Positions 1-11,536 of a stretch of 64,000 nt of DNA are shown piece after piece. Source of the stretch: Hormiphora californensis (taxonomy: Eukaryota; Ctenophora; Tentaculata; Cydippida; Pleurobrachiidae); contig CM035355.1 of NCBI GenBank assembly GCA_020137815.1, forward strand, positions 6,615,097 to 6,679,096, read 5' to 3'. Made by a program: the position numbers and the translations under genes. Each line of letters opens with the position of its first letter. Position 1 is the stretch's first letter. Below the pieces are notes generated by a model, which did not search any database, was not told where the DNA came from, and worked only from the letters and a program-made list of their open reading frames with translations.

Positions 1-1140
1 TATAAACAAAACTTAAATACCATTACAAACTAGTTTAATCTAAGCAAAGTGCAACTTTAAGTTACCATATTTTGAGGAAAATTAATTTTGATAAAATGGG
101 ATACCAATTTTTTGATAAAATGGGATATCCCATTTTCGTTAAAAAATGGGTATCCCATTTCACCAAAATAAAATTCCACTGCAAATTTTCAAGGTAAGGA
201 TGGGATAGTGCCGGATCTCCGTTGTGGAGCATTCGTTGGGGTAATTTTGGTGGTAATGTGTTAGCCTGGTCCAAATAAGACACACCTATGAAGACGGCGT
301 GACTTTATTGTCATCTGAAAAAAAATTATGGCCAAAAGTTGTTAGGTATCCCATATTACCTGTGGCTCCCCTACCTGAAAGGTGTTTGGGAGCCCAAACC
401 CTAGAAATCGTGAGATACCCCCCCAAACGGGGGCCTCCATCAACATCCCTAAAGATATCTGGCCCATTATCATCGAATCTTATCGGGGCCTGACCTCATT
501 CTAGCACCTTTCATCTGAAAAAATAGGTTTTACCCTAATCTATGATTTTTGATAGTGAAATTGTTTTTTAATGCACCAGGGGAATGGAAAAAACGGAATA
601 CTGGTAACCCTTTAAATCTTTACCCTTTTACCTAAAAAAAAGGGCCCTTTTTCCTTTAAAAAATTTAAAAATGGGGATTATTGTTTAGATCAAAAAAACT
701 AGGGGGGGCGTGGAACCCCCCCCAGGGCCCCCCCGGGGTTTTTTGGGTTTGTGGCCCCCCCCCCCCCCCCCCCCCCCCCCACCCCCCCCCGGGGAACCCC
801 CCCCCCTTTTTCCCCCAAAAACCCCCCCCCCCAAATTCAAGATTTGTAAGAATTTTGGGCCCGAAAAGGGAAAACCAAAAAAAAAAGTAAAAAAGGGTTT
901 TTAAAAATTCTCCTGCCTAAAAAAATTTCCCCCATTTAAAATTTATTTCGGAGGGGTTGTTTGATTAAATTTTTGTGGTTTTTGTCAATTTAAAATAAGA
1001 TTCCAAAAGGGAAAAAACCCCCCCCTTTTCCTTACCCTCCCGACGGGCTTAATCGCTAGATTCTCGTACCAGTTATCGAGTCTGGGAAAACCTGGACCAT
1101 CATATCTAGCAACCTTACATCTGGAAAGAAAGAAAATCGG
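1..1140. other. Non-coding, poor-quality sequence
   Basis: No supportable gene. From about 600 to 1,020 the sequence turns into runs of C, A, T and G homopolymers, including a C run of more than 30 bases near 753-790. Such text is typical of an unpolished contig end or of collapsed low-complexity reads. The short frames here are proline-rich by-products of poly-C. Confidence 0.6.
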
Positions 1141-1145
1141 TGTTA

Positions 1146-1317
1146 CAGTCGGACCCCGATTTAACGGCCCCCGATTTAGCGGCACCCCGATTTAACGGCA
1201 GCATAATCTTCCCCCGATATGAGAAATTAACAGTATTTGACCCCGATTTAGCGAAAACCCCGATTTAACGGACAAAACCCTTTCCCCCCAGGGTGCCGTT
1301 AAATCGGGGTCCGACTG
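1146..1317. mobile_element. Pogo/Tigger-like MITE, copy 1
   Basis: A 172-bp element bounded by inverted termini CAGTCGGACCCCGATTTA and flanked by TA on both sides, as expected for the Tc1/mariner/pogo group with TA target duplication. The interior repeats the block GATTTAACGG several times on both strands, so it folds on itself. It lies downstream of the last visible transporter exon. Related copies are at 54,257-54,395 and 56,738-56,909. Confidence 0.8.
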
Positions 1318-1464
1318 TACAAGTAACATCTGAAAATAAATTATGTTTGTTGCTCAGATTGAAATCGTTGGTCCAATGTAGTCAAAGAAGTCAAAGAAAA
1401 TGGTATAGGTCACTGGCCTTATATCATTGGTCACTAGTCAATAACTGTGTGACCACCTTCTTAC

Positions 1465-2254
1465 CTAGAATTCCAATAGCGATTCCCTGTAGTATCCGTG
1501 AGAAAAATGTATAAATGAGCCATGCTCCATTGTTCAGATCAAAAACGTAGAGGATGGAGGAAAAGAAACTTGTCAGGATGCTGCAAAATGGAACTATTGT
1601 TTTGTGTTTTCTCCTGGCAAGACTTTCACAGAAGTAGTAGTGAAACTATGAACTTGCCAACACAGCGAAGCTTCAAACCAAATCAGTATTGGACATTGGT
1701 TTATTTTCTTCCATTTTTACTTTTTGTACACGTCAGTCGTCACTCACCAAATTGCGAGAGATTGTCTGATAGAGAGTTTGGCGCTGAGTTTAGGTGCAAA
1801 TACCAAAGTAAGAAAGAGAGATAGACAAAGGGCACCAAACATAGCTCCTGCCATAACGGAACTCTCTCCTCGACTCTGCAGGAATTTGGATTGCTGTTGC
1901 AGGGTTAGTTTCGATTGTATCACTTTTGTGGTATTTTTCTACAGTTTAGTTCTACGAGTATGAATATCAATTAAATGGGGCAAAACAGTCGTTAATCGAC
2001 CAGATTCAAGGCTGAATATTCACTGATTTTTCTGATCCAAATCAAAATGGTTGGGACATTGTTTCACCCCTACTAACCTCCATAACTTCAATAGAAAGGA
2101 ATGTAAGAGGAACACAAAAGTAGAGATATAAGCAGAACACGTTGATAAACGCTATGGAAAAGATAACAATTCTCTTGGTGAATGACAAGTTCCGTGTTCC
2201 AAGCAGTGGCCTCTTGTCACCTGGTCTTCCATCTCCATCAGTCTTGACGGTCAT
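1465..2254 (-). CDS. Major-facilitator transporter, N-terminal exons (partial)
   Basis: Three coding exons on the minus strand: 2254-2078 (ATG start, 59 codons), 1875-1748 and 1580-1465. All have GT-AG borders and matching phases (0, 2, 1). The first exon encodes a charged N-terminus ending KRPLLGTRNLSFTKR, then a first membrane helix. The second encodes MAGAMFGALCLSLFLTLVFAP, an MFS helix with the usual small-residue pattern. The third continues through a helix to RILQGIAIGIL, which matches the family motif at the start of helix 4. The layout resembles SLC18B1-type or MFSD-type vesicular transporters, but the substrate cannot be read from this part. The remaining helices should lie below position 1,465. 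I find no further exon before the window edge, where repeats and poor sequence take over. Family assignment is confident, subfamily is not. Confidence 0.75.
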
Positions 2255-3401
2255 TTTGCAGACTGAATTGAGAACTGGTAAGTTTATTTGGGACAAATTC
2301 GGGACAAACTTGGTAGTTTTCAATTAAAATTAACTCGCACGAGTGCTTATAAACATATGACAATACAATCTATGCAGGTAGCATTATTGTAAGCTAAAAG
2401 TTACACAAGTTGGCCCAATACAACTAAAATAATATGTTATATTGTATTCAACAGAAGTGGCCTCATTAAAATTTGTAAAGTAATCGAAAATATTATTGAT
2501 ACTGCCGATACTGGATCACACACAAGAAAACATAGCTCGACACTATATATTGGACTTGAAAATGAAACTTTTGTCGTGAGACGAACCGTCATCTTGTTTC
2601 CTTCAAATCGATTACATCGAACGCGAAACTCCAAGAGGAAAATAAATGAGGTTTCAATGAAGTTTCAGTCGACATCTGAGGCAACCCGCAAAATGACTAT
2701 GCGAGCGTCAAGCGTGAATGAAAATATAAATTGAAGTGCTTTATAAAAACGTATCTCATCTTATCTTCAGAGCTGCACTTCTGATACAATCGATTCACTA
2801 GATTGTGTGATTATCATACATTGTTTGGAGCAGCCCTACAATTGATCTCATTCATTATATCTAGTGAACAAAGCAGTCCACCGTCTTGAAACAATCGATT
2901 AGGGGGTAAGGGAATCTATAGGGACCACCATGGGAGAACATGCGAGGAAGAGAGAAAGAAAAGGGAGAGTTATTTTCAAAGCGATCTGTACGAAAATCGT
3001 TTACTTCGATCTGCGACTAGTAAAAGCGATTTATGGACGGAGTCGAGTCTGATATGCTACCAGAAGAACCAGATGGCCCCATCTAACAATTACTCCTGCA
3101 AATCTTACTGATGTTCTCTACGATTTGGAGCTAAGGTAAAAATCGGCAAGGCGAATGATCATGCAAACTCTTCAGTATTCCAACGATAAATCCCGTCATA
3201 CCCAAAGAGAGAAAGATAGATAAAGAGAGACAGAAAGATGACCTGTTGTAACGCACTGTTTTTGGCAGTCGCCAGTTTGGTAATAGGAATATAGCTGGTG
3301 TAAAATTAGTTGTTACACGTTTTGCCACATGTGTAATACCCGGTTGGCAACTTTACACAGAGAGTTGTATGACTCCGATATTCTATCGACTTTCTATCTA
3401 T
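2255..3401. other. Intergenic, no gene seen
   Basis: The divergent interval between the transporter start (minus) and the 3.6-kb gene (plus). Short frames only, without splice support or recognisable composition. Confidence 0.5.
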
Positions 3402-3489
3402 CAGGAACCGACCGAATCAGGAAATACTGGTCCCTGATTGGCTGATAACCAGTCATGTGACCTAAATAACGAGTTCTGATTGGTTGTTT
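3402..3489. mobile_element. hAT-type MITE (promoter MITE family), right end truncated
   Basis: Starts with CAGGAACCGACCGAA and follows the 109-bp copy at 6,342-6,450 until GTTTACTT. It lacks the right inverted terminus and is bordered by a 10-base direct repeat, ACTTTCTATC. It carries two ATTGG (inverted CCAAT) boxes and lies about 105 bp upstream of the favoured ATG of the next gene. Confidence 0.75.
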
Positions 3490-3593
3490 ACTTTCTATCT
3501 TGTATCCACACAACCATGGTCTCAGTAAATGTTTCGAAACAAGTTCCCACCATCACAAACATCAACTCACACACGCATCAGCTGTGTATATCC

Positions 3594-4043
3594 ATGTCTA
3601 CTCAACCCTCACATACCATGTTTCTAGGCTTACTTGCGTCGATCCTTTCACTCCCGACTATCTTGTTGACATCTGTGACAACAATCGACGAACAACCGGC
3701 AGTATTTTACGCATGCCTAATAACTCCCTTCTCTGTGAGTTTTCTTGGGGTGGCAGTCTTTTGGGCTGGCGTGGTCCTCAGACGAAGAAGAAGGCGACGA
3801 AAAGAGGAAAGTAACAACAGGGCGGTTGTGGCGAGTGATATTGTGGAGATGACATTGGTAAAGGTGGCGCTCGAGTTAGAGCCACTCCCAGCCCAGTCGG
3901 TGCCTTTCCCACCGGTGGATCAGGATAGGAATTTTCTGACAGTGGACTCGCTAGCTTCTTCGCACAGCTTTAATTCAGAGTTCCTGCCAACTCCTCCAGA
4001 CTCAATGTTTGGATCCGTCGACGTGGGACTCGATGAAAAATGA
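3594..4043 (+). CDS. Small predicted membrane protein, unknown function
   Basis: A single-exon frame of 149 codons from the ATG at 3,594. The frame is open further upstream to an ATG at 3,480, which would give 187 residues and would start inside the upstream MITE. The protein begins MSTQPSHTMFLGLLASILSL, a hydrophobic segment. A second hydrophobic segment (about residues 42-64) is followed by an arginine-rich stop-transfer run (seven arginines). The cytoplasmic remainder is acidic and rich in Ser and Pro. The predicted form is two membrane helices with a C-terminal tail, or a cleaved signal plus one helix. I recognise no family. Upstream non-coding or coding exons are possible. Its promoter region is the MITE described separately. 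Confidence 0.5.
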   Translation: MSTQPSHTMFLGLLASILSLPTILLTSVTTIDEQPAVFYACLITPFSVSFLGVAVFWAGVVLRRRRRRRKEESNNRAVVASDIVEMTLVKVALELEPLPAQSVPFPPVDQDRNFLTVDSLASSHSFNSEFLPTPPDSMFGSVDVGLDEK

Positions 4044-4480
4044 TAATTAGTTTGAAGGACAATTATGAACTTTTTAGTACTTTTTAGTAGTAAAGCAACA
4101 ATTATTTTCACCGTGCAATAATTAAAATTGAGTCGTGATCTTACTATTATCATAAACTAAACTATTATTATAAAACAAGGAAGAGGGAAGAGATTGATCG
4201 ATTAGAAAAGTAGGCGTGGAATTACTAGTGTGAAGTAGGACATCTGGCGGCACTGTATTGGAATATTTGATCCTTAGTTCAAGGCCTGGTCATAGATCAC
4301 GTTAAGTATACAATTCACTATCCAGCCTAGTTTTTGCAGCTATAGCAGGTGCTCATGATGAGGCGCGGTGTGATGTTCGATAGCAAATGAGGGTGCTTGA
4401 ACCACTGCAGCAGTCGAGAAAAAGGAAGTGACGCCACTACCACACTGAGTTACGTGAAAAAGGGAGCTGGAGAGGGATCT
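4044..4480. other. Downstream flank, no gene seen
   Basis: AT-rich 3' flank of the membrane-protein gene with AATAAT-like signals near 4,118. Nothing coding recognised. Confidence 0.4.
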
Positions 4481-4510
4481 TGTGGGAGAAGGGGATGTTG
4501 AGAGAGGGCG

Positions 4511-4758
<248 letters not shown>

Positions 4759-4799
4759 ACAGATGGTTCGGATGGTACTTTTCAAGAGAGGGAAGTGTA

Positions 4800-6341
4800 C
4801 TAAATTACACGTGTCCAACTAACAGCTTTAACCCACTGCTTGGGAATTAATGGTAACTGAGTTGCAGCTCAATTCAATTATTGAAGAACAAGAGGGACCC
4901 ATGTTAAGCGGTAAAAGTTAGGTAAAAGTTAGACCTGTTAGACCTGTTAAGCGGTAAAAGTTCAGCGCTGGTAATTTACTTAGAAATGTTTCGCCACATG
5001 ACACAAGTTATGTGAGGAGGGATCATGTGGGATCTATTACTCAACAGTGAGATGGGAACGACTCAACGAGGCATGAGTCCTTTCGTGTGCCTAATGAACA
5101 AACATCTTGTATTTTATGAGGAACGAAAAGGGAAATGTCGCAGGCCACTACTAAATGCATGGGCTTTTTAGAAGTGACATGTCACTAAATAGAGCGCTTT
5201 TTAGGATACCGTATGAAGCAGCATGGTCGCTATATCACATTGTCATGCATTGAAATTATACTTCACGGAGTTTACAAGTGGCGGTTCACGTTTCATACAA
5301 CAGTTCAGGCCATGCACTCTACTTTTTGGATGCAAGGAAGGCCCTTCCTGGAAGGGACTATTTCAGTGTGTTATAGAAGATGGTGCTGATGTGGGAATCA
5401 TTCCAAAGTTTATTGTCCCCAGACTTGAACCTGGTAGTAAACATTGATTTCCAATAACACATATATGCATACAAATCTTGGCAGAGTTCAATAGAATCAG
5501 TTAATTTATGGTGGAAGATATGAAGAAGAATATTAGGAACTGGCCGCCTAAAATGCCATGGGTAGAAACAATGGTTTTCAATTTTGAGATCCAGGTATTT
5601 TATTGGAATATTTGCCTGGCAGATCCGGGGCGAAACTTCCCGATAACATGGATAAGAATACCAATTACGTTAGCGTTGGATTCGTCTTGGAAAGTACTTT
5701 GAGAAAATCGTTGTCCTAGTTACGTCGTTTTAAACGGTCACTCCCTAAAGAATATGTTTGAATGACATCATCATTATTTTTCTTACTAACAGTATCCCGT
5801 GTATGCGTATATGCAATCCTAATATTACTCCTTAATAAAAACCTGCATTGCTCCTTTATAAATACTCCTATTGACTCTGTTGGAGCAAGCATCTCGTTTT
5901 AACTGTTCGCTCTATTCACGTGTGTGCATAAATGCAGTGTGTGTGTGTGTGTGTTACTCGGAGGGATGTCCTTTGTAAAGTTAAGCAGAGATGAGGAAAA
6001 TGTTAAAAAACTAGTCAGTGCAACTCTAGAGTAATACTGCAAATCGGTATAGGAGCTGTAGCTCATCTGGATTTCTTCAAATGCTTCGAAAACTGTGGTA
6101 CACTGTATTGTATTGTTCTTAGCTTTTTTTCATGAGATACAAGTAGGTCACACCTTAGAACACCTTTTAGAGGCTTAGTTTTGTTTCGTCAGTTCTGACC
6201 TAGTATCTGCTAAACAATGTACGCCATTGTATTGTTTCTTTTTCAATTGCAAATTGTGTATGACACATTGCTCCAATCGGTACTGCAACCAAGTTGGATC
6301 ACCCCCATTGTGATCCAGATCTAGATATCATTAGTCTAGTT
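4800..6341. other. Intergenic, no gene seen
   Basis: Short frames only. A (GT)n run lies near 5,938-5,954. No splice-supported exon found. Confidence 0.4.
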
Positions 6342-6450
6342 GAGGAACCGACCGAATCATGAAATACTGGTTTCTGATTGGCTGATAACCAGTCACGTGA
6401 CCTAAATAACGAGTTCTGATTGGTTGTTTACTTGTTTCGGTCGGTTCCTG
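6342..6450. mobile_element. hAT-type MITE abutting a gene start
   Basis: A 109-bp element with inverted termini (AGGAACCGACCGAA on the left, TTCGGTCGGTTCCTG on the right) and a perfect 8-bp target duplication GTCTAGTT at 6,334-6,341 and 6,451-6,458. This is the hAT signature. The interior has two ATTGG boxes and a CACGTG E-box. The start codon of the next gene is 30 bp beyond its right end. Confidence 0.92.
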
Positions 6451-6479
6451 GTCTAGTTTAGTAGTTTCCACTAGATATC

Positions 6480-8250
6480 ATGGCAGCTGAACAACGAACC
6501 CAGGCGGCCTGGACGGACCCCATGGAGCCTCATCGAGGGTGGGCCATGGTCAGACACAATAGTGTCGTCTACAGGGATGCATCTGAGGTAAGAACTATAC
6601 AACACCAATACAACACCAATGTATAGACAGAAAACCACCTTTTAAGTACTGGACCTGGCGAGGTGCAAAGAATTTGGGCTCTCCTTCAACTCAAAGTTTG
6701 TTTCAGATATGGAGGTCAAATACTATCCACACCATCAACCACATTAGGAAGAGAATGGTAAGGTATAGCTCAAACTAGCTGACTAGCACGGCATTTCATG
6801 CTGTGTTCGTGCTTCCGCACGTTTAGAATAAATAGAAATTATGAACAATTCAACATGTTACAAGCACAATTTGTTCCAGCCTTCTTCTTGTTCGACGTTC
6901 GTCTTTGATCAATTAAAACAAATTCATATATGTAATGTCGAACAAATTCTTTACTGTGGGTTACGGCAAAGCAAAACCAACGAGAATTGAGTACCAGGGG
7001 ACAATTAATTGTGCTCCCTCTCTCTTCCCCCTCTCTCTCTCTCTACACGGTAGTTAGTTCGATCCATTATATACATAAAGTTCTAGGTATATGTCATGGT
7101 ATTAAACAGGGGTGGAGCCAGTGGTTGTTTTGCTAAACACTGCCTTTGATCTTTCTGTCGTCATGGAATTGCATCGCGCTAGATAAGATTGGCGTTTTGC
7201 CAACATTGGCTCTTAATTGGAGATCAAGTTTCTTATCATGATCTTTGTAAAAAGCCTAATGACCTCCGTGCATTTAAAGCCGTTTATCTTTCCACATCAC
7301 TTGAAGTGGTAGCAAGCTTCAAATATTATTCAAATTGAAAACAATAGGACGAAATTGAAAACAATAGAACGAAATGGGAAGGATAAAATAGGGCGTGAGT
7401 TTGTGGGGTTTTCCTTTTCTATTCGTCACGCCAAATTGTGCCGCATCACATCTTGCCATGCAGTGTTCAACATGGGGCTGCAGGGAAAACCTCCCCGCAG
7501 GATTGGTGTCTCATCCATGGGTCTCAATTAATTCCTATACATAGTTCTCTAATATAAAACAGAGGTATAGTGGATGGGCCATTGAAGGCACTAAATGCCG
7601 CAACCTTTGTGGGCGCCAGTAGATTAATTTACTACCCGTGAATAACACATTCTAGGGGATATAATTTAAGAGGGGCGTTTGCCAAAAAGTTTTTGAAACT
7701 CTTGATGTAGCCTCTACTCATTTCCCCTTAGCCTCTACCAATCAGATCATGATCCCTCGTGCAGCATTCAGTAACGCGTGTAGCATGATATTATATCATA
7801 TAGTGATCAATATAGTGATCAATAATTCACGTGTATTATTTTGGAAAAGAGGTTTAAAATAATTATAGTGATAACAATCACGTGTATGTTACAGATGGAC
7901 ATATTTAAAAAGTACCCGGACCTATATGAGGAGATGATAGAGGAAAAGAAAGATGCTGAAATGCTGTCTTTGTACAAATCAATGCAACCAACTGTATCAG
8001 GTAAGTGAGAGATATATTCCCCGAGTTTAATTGAAGCATAATTATTCTTTTATTCGTGAGAGATTCGGTTACTATTTTATGCTGTTTTGGGAGACCAAAG
8101 TTATATCAACGTCTGGAGATTCTTAGATGTTCGACTTAATTTCAGCCCCTAATTTCAGATGTCGCAGTTAAGCCCACCGTCAGTAAGGATATCCCAAAGG
8201 TCACATATACATCAGATGGGAAGTCCAAGTTCCTGTACCCTCACTATTAG
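6480..8250 (+). CDS. Unknown 118-residue protein, complete four-exon gene
   Basis: Exons 6480-6587, 6707-6757, 7895-8000 and 8159-8250, all with GT-AG borders and consistent phases (0, 0, 1), giving one frame from ATG to TAG. The protein starts MAAEQRTQAAWTDPMEPHRG, has a basic middle (NHIRKRM), an acidic helix-prone stretch (YPDLYEEMIEEKKDAEML) and ends GKSKFLYPHY. No signal peptide or membrane helix. The short second exon (51 bp) is in frame. I do not recognise the family. The size and the Tyr/Pro-rich end recall small ciliary or sperm microtubule-associated proteins, but that is only an impression. Transcription probably starts in or next to the MITE that ends 30 bp upstream of the ATG. 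Confidence 0.75.
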
Positions 8251-9133
8251 CACACGGGATAGGTGATAAAGTTTGGGCAATTGTTAAGAGGTGACCTCTC
8301 TCATACGCAATATTGGAGGAAGGATGATTCCATGTTTGAAGAAGGATTCAGAATTGCAAATTCTTGTTTGCAGTGTGTTCACAGGAACATATTATGCTCG
8401 TTGGAAACATTGTTTTTTGTTCATGCTATACACAACTAACGATTTTGCAGAAACAATTTCTTAGGATGTTAATTTATTACTTAGTTCTATTTTTTACACT
8501 AAATCCATTTGAGTTCTTGTGTTTTTGTCAACCAAATTTTCACGATTTCCATTCATTGCCTTCCTCTTTTTCATGTATATTTCCACGTGGTCTTGGCTGC
8601 TGTCTGCAGCGCCCAATTTCCAATACCCCGTCATATACCCCGCTGTACACACAAACTATCTCAAAAAGTCTCCCTTGTGTGTATACATTTAGAGTGTGTT
8701 GTTATATATTGTGAGTAGGTAATTGACCTTTGTCATGACAGTGACATGATACGATGGTTCTTTGCTTTGTCACTTGTCATAGTCGCCGTATCAGCGCTTT
8801 ATAAATGCGGGGAGGATAGAACGTAGGTTGATGTTGCGGCTCATACCGCATTATATTGATGTGTTTCTTGTTTGTTGTTCTACCAGACCCTTCTCTGCTT
8901 TGAAGAGGGATCGGGTACAGACTAAACAAGATTGTTGTACAATTCATACTTCTGTCTGCTATAATACTGGAATGTCGCATGATGCAGTCTGATAAATTGT
9001 GTTTTGAGATCTTATAGGGGTTGATAAGTTGTAAATAAGACGAAAATTAGCCTAGATAGTAGATAGTTCTCTTATATGTTCCACTTTTTATGTTCCACTT
9101 CTTCCTATTCTTCCACCTGTATATTATCTGCAG
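8251..9133. other. Between genes; missing first exon of the next gene expected here
   Basis: No supported exon. The first visible exon of the next gene starts in phase 2 and lacks a signal peptide, so an initiating exon should lie in this interval. I could not identify it. ATG-led hydrophobic stretches occur near 8,831 and 9,076 but neither gives a convincing signal sequence in the right phase. Confidence 0.4.
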
Positions 9134-11317
9134 GTGCTCAGGGAAGGATACTTGTTGCAACGTTAAGAGCTTTTTCAACGTTTGCTGCCCTCAGAAAAGC
9201 ACATGTTGTGCCAACAAAAACAAGGTAAAATAACGAGTTATATTTAGTTGCTAGGGCCCCTCTTTTTTTAAATTAAAATTTGTTGAGTAACTCAGCAAAT
9301 TAAAATAGGGTACGAGTAGTAGAGTTCACCGTTAAATTCATTCCGAGTTTGTCTAGAGGGGGTTTTAAACATCAAACAGCAAACTCTTGCCTTGATCATC
9401 TTAAATAATTTGAAATGGGAATGGGACACAAGTTTGTCACAAAGTTTACAGTTCATCATGCATGATTGGAGCGCGCATGACAAGTTTCCTGTGACTTTCC
9501 GCGCGTGAGTGGGGCAACCGTGGGAAAATCACAGTTCTGAAAGTCAGCATTTCCGATCCCGGAAACTTCCAGGATTGCCTCATTTCCTACCATCCTCAGG
9601 CAAAGTGTTGCGGACCCCTTGATACATGTTGTAGCAACCCGAAATACAGGGGAGTAGCGTGCTGCCCACATAATTACAGGTAATTAGGTCGTTTGAAAAT
9701 TGGGTACGGTCCCCCTCATTTTACATCTCTTCCAATTCTCTCCAATACACTTTGAAATAAAAAAGGGGGAGGGTACATCGCACTCAAGTTTGAAAAGCGG
9801 GATTTAGTTTTCAAGATTGAACCCAAATTTAACTTGTCGCGAATAGAGGTGCCCAAAATTTTAACATCCTCCCTCTCCCCAGATGTTGTGGTGCGGGTAG
9901 GTACGGTGGTTTGAGGAACACCTGCTGTTACCAGGTCCCTGTGTGGCTATGGATCATCATGGGTCTATCTCTATCCCTCATTCTCCTAATGCTACTACTC
10001 TCCTTGGTGGAGTGCATTCTAGAGGAACGAGCAGCTAGTACTGAACGTGAGTGGGTCGAGAAGTGCCGAGCTTTATTCTCGTTTTACCAGATCACAAGTT
10101 TTCTTTCTCATGCTATTATACCCAGATTCTGTTCCCGTAACTACCTATCTCACTTGCTGTTTTTGAAAGAAAAGAGAATAGGGCCAGGCCAATGCTTTGA
10201 CAGTATTTGTCATGCTCGCATTGACCCTCCTCTTTCCACCAGGTTCAGGCAGCTACAACACGAGCTACTACGGTGCCCAATACCACGACTACGGCACATA
10301 CCCCGCCTACAACACTGGTAACCTATATAACGACCCAGTCCCGCCCCAGACCTCCTACACAACTCCCCCACCCAACTACTCGGCAACCCCTCCCCCGGGG
10401 TACGAGGAGAGTAACAGTGGTAGTGGGGATGGGGCGAGGCAGCGGGCTGGGGATCAGGGAACTACTGAGGTGGTTGAGGATGAGAGTGTGACAGTTAGTG
10501 AGGATGTTACTAGTGTGGATGTTGTGGATGAGGTAGTTGTGGATACTCCACAAAACTCCACACCACCACAACAAGAGGAGGAGGAGGTTGTGAGGGAGGT
10601 TCACTCTCCCATGGGGAATATGTGGGAAAAGTATTTGAGGAGGTCTCTGAAGAGGAAAGGGAAAAAGAAAAAGCAGGGGGATGTAGCAGATCAGGAGCAT
10701 TGTACTTCTACACCAGACTTGTTAGGGTAAGTTGTTTTCTCCAGTCATCTTGTGTAGCTCACACCGCACTTTATTTCGGTAGAGCAACTGCCATCCAATC
10801 AATATTTCTCAGCAGCTGGAGTATCAGATCCTAACCCCTTATAGTTATAACCCCAGCTTTCTCTCTCTCCAGTGCCAGCAGTTCGCGAGTAACAGTGGAC
10901 AGCGGGATAGTTGAAAGTGACGATGGTAGCGATGAGATTAGTTCCATTCACTGGTCCTCTTGGGAAGATGATGTTGAGCTCGATCTCGGCAGACAGGTAC
11001 GGAACGGAGAGTTAGGAAATCAGACAAACAGACAAGTTGATCATACCAAACGGTTCAAACACACTCGGAGCAGGTTTTTTGAGGTATAAACTTTAAACAT
11101 TTGTGAGCAAGATTGTACTACAATCTTGATCCAAAATGTCTGATTCAAAATGACTGAAACTTCTACACTTTGTCTACCTATTTAACATCTCTAGGTTGTT
11201 TACGAACTGAAACCACTGGACACATCTGCCACTGTTCCAAGACTACAGACAATAATTGACAAACAAACAAACCAACGGACAGATAATAGTAGTAGTTTTA
11301 GTAATAGCCAACAATAA
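9134..11317 (+). CDS. Single-pass membrane protein with cysteine-pair ectodomain and PPxY tail (gene 1, 5' end missing)
   Basis: Six exons: 9134-9224, 9600-9679, 9883-10046, 10243-10726, 10873-10996 and 11195-11317. All phases match and the frame ends in TAA, giving 354 residues without the N-terminus. The ectodomain has one Cys then eight CC pairs spaced 8, 5, 7, 5, 9, 5 and 11 residues apart. This resembles a granulin-like cystine stack but is not a canonical granulin. It runs straight into a helix, VPVWLWIIMGLSLSLILLML. The cytoplasmic tail is Tyr/Gly/Pro rich with PPNY and PPGY motifs, which are potential ligands for WW-domain ubiquitin ligases of the NEDD4 type. An acidic segment and a Lys-rich patch (KRKGKKKK) follow. 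The ectodomain is split over three exons, unlike its downstream paralogue. Function unknown; a receptor or secreted-ligand precursor is possible. Confidence 0.8.
10178..10230. repeat. Short hairpin repeat
   Basis: Contains CCAGGCCAATGCTTTGAC facing TGCTCGCATTGACC. Related pieces occur at 19,270-19,335, 26,245-26,325 and 58,878-58,910, always in introns or flanks. Probably remnants of a small MITE. Confidence 0.4.
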
Positions 11318-11536
11318 GTGTGGTGATATAACTGTGGCCCTGCCCTGTTTTTGTGTTTTTTTGGGTGTGCGAGTTTTTTGTTAGGGATTTTGTTAGGGAT
11401 TTGTTTGATTGTTGACTTTGGTCGAACTTGACTGACCTTGGATATTCGATATCTAGTTATTCTATAGAGGCTAACATCAACCATTTCTCTGTATAGCATT
11501 CATCATGCCGGATAGTGTGATATCTGGACATCATGG

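Noticed and set aside
5223-5702. Two short plus-strand frames (74 and 64 codons)
   Set aside because: No domain, splice partner or paralogue; expected by chance in this composition.
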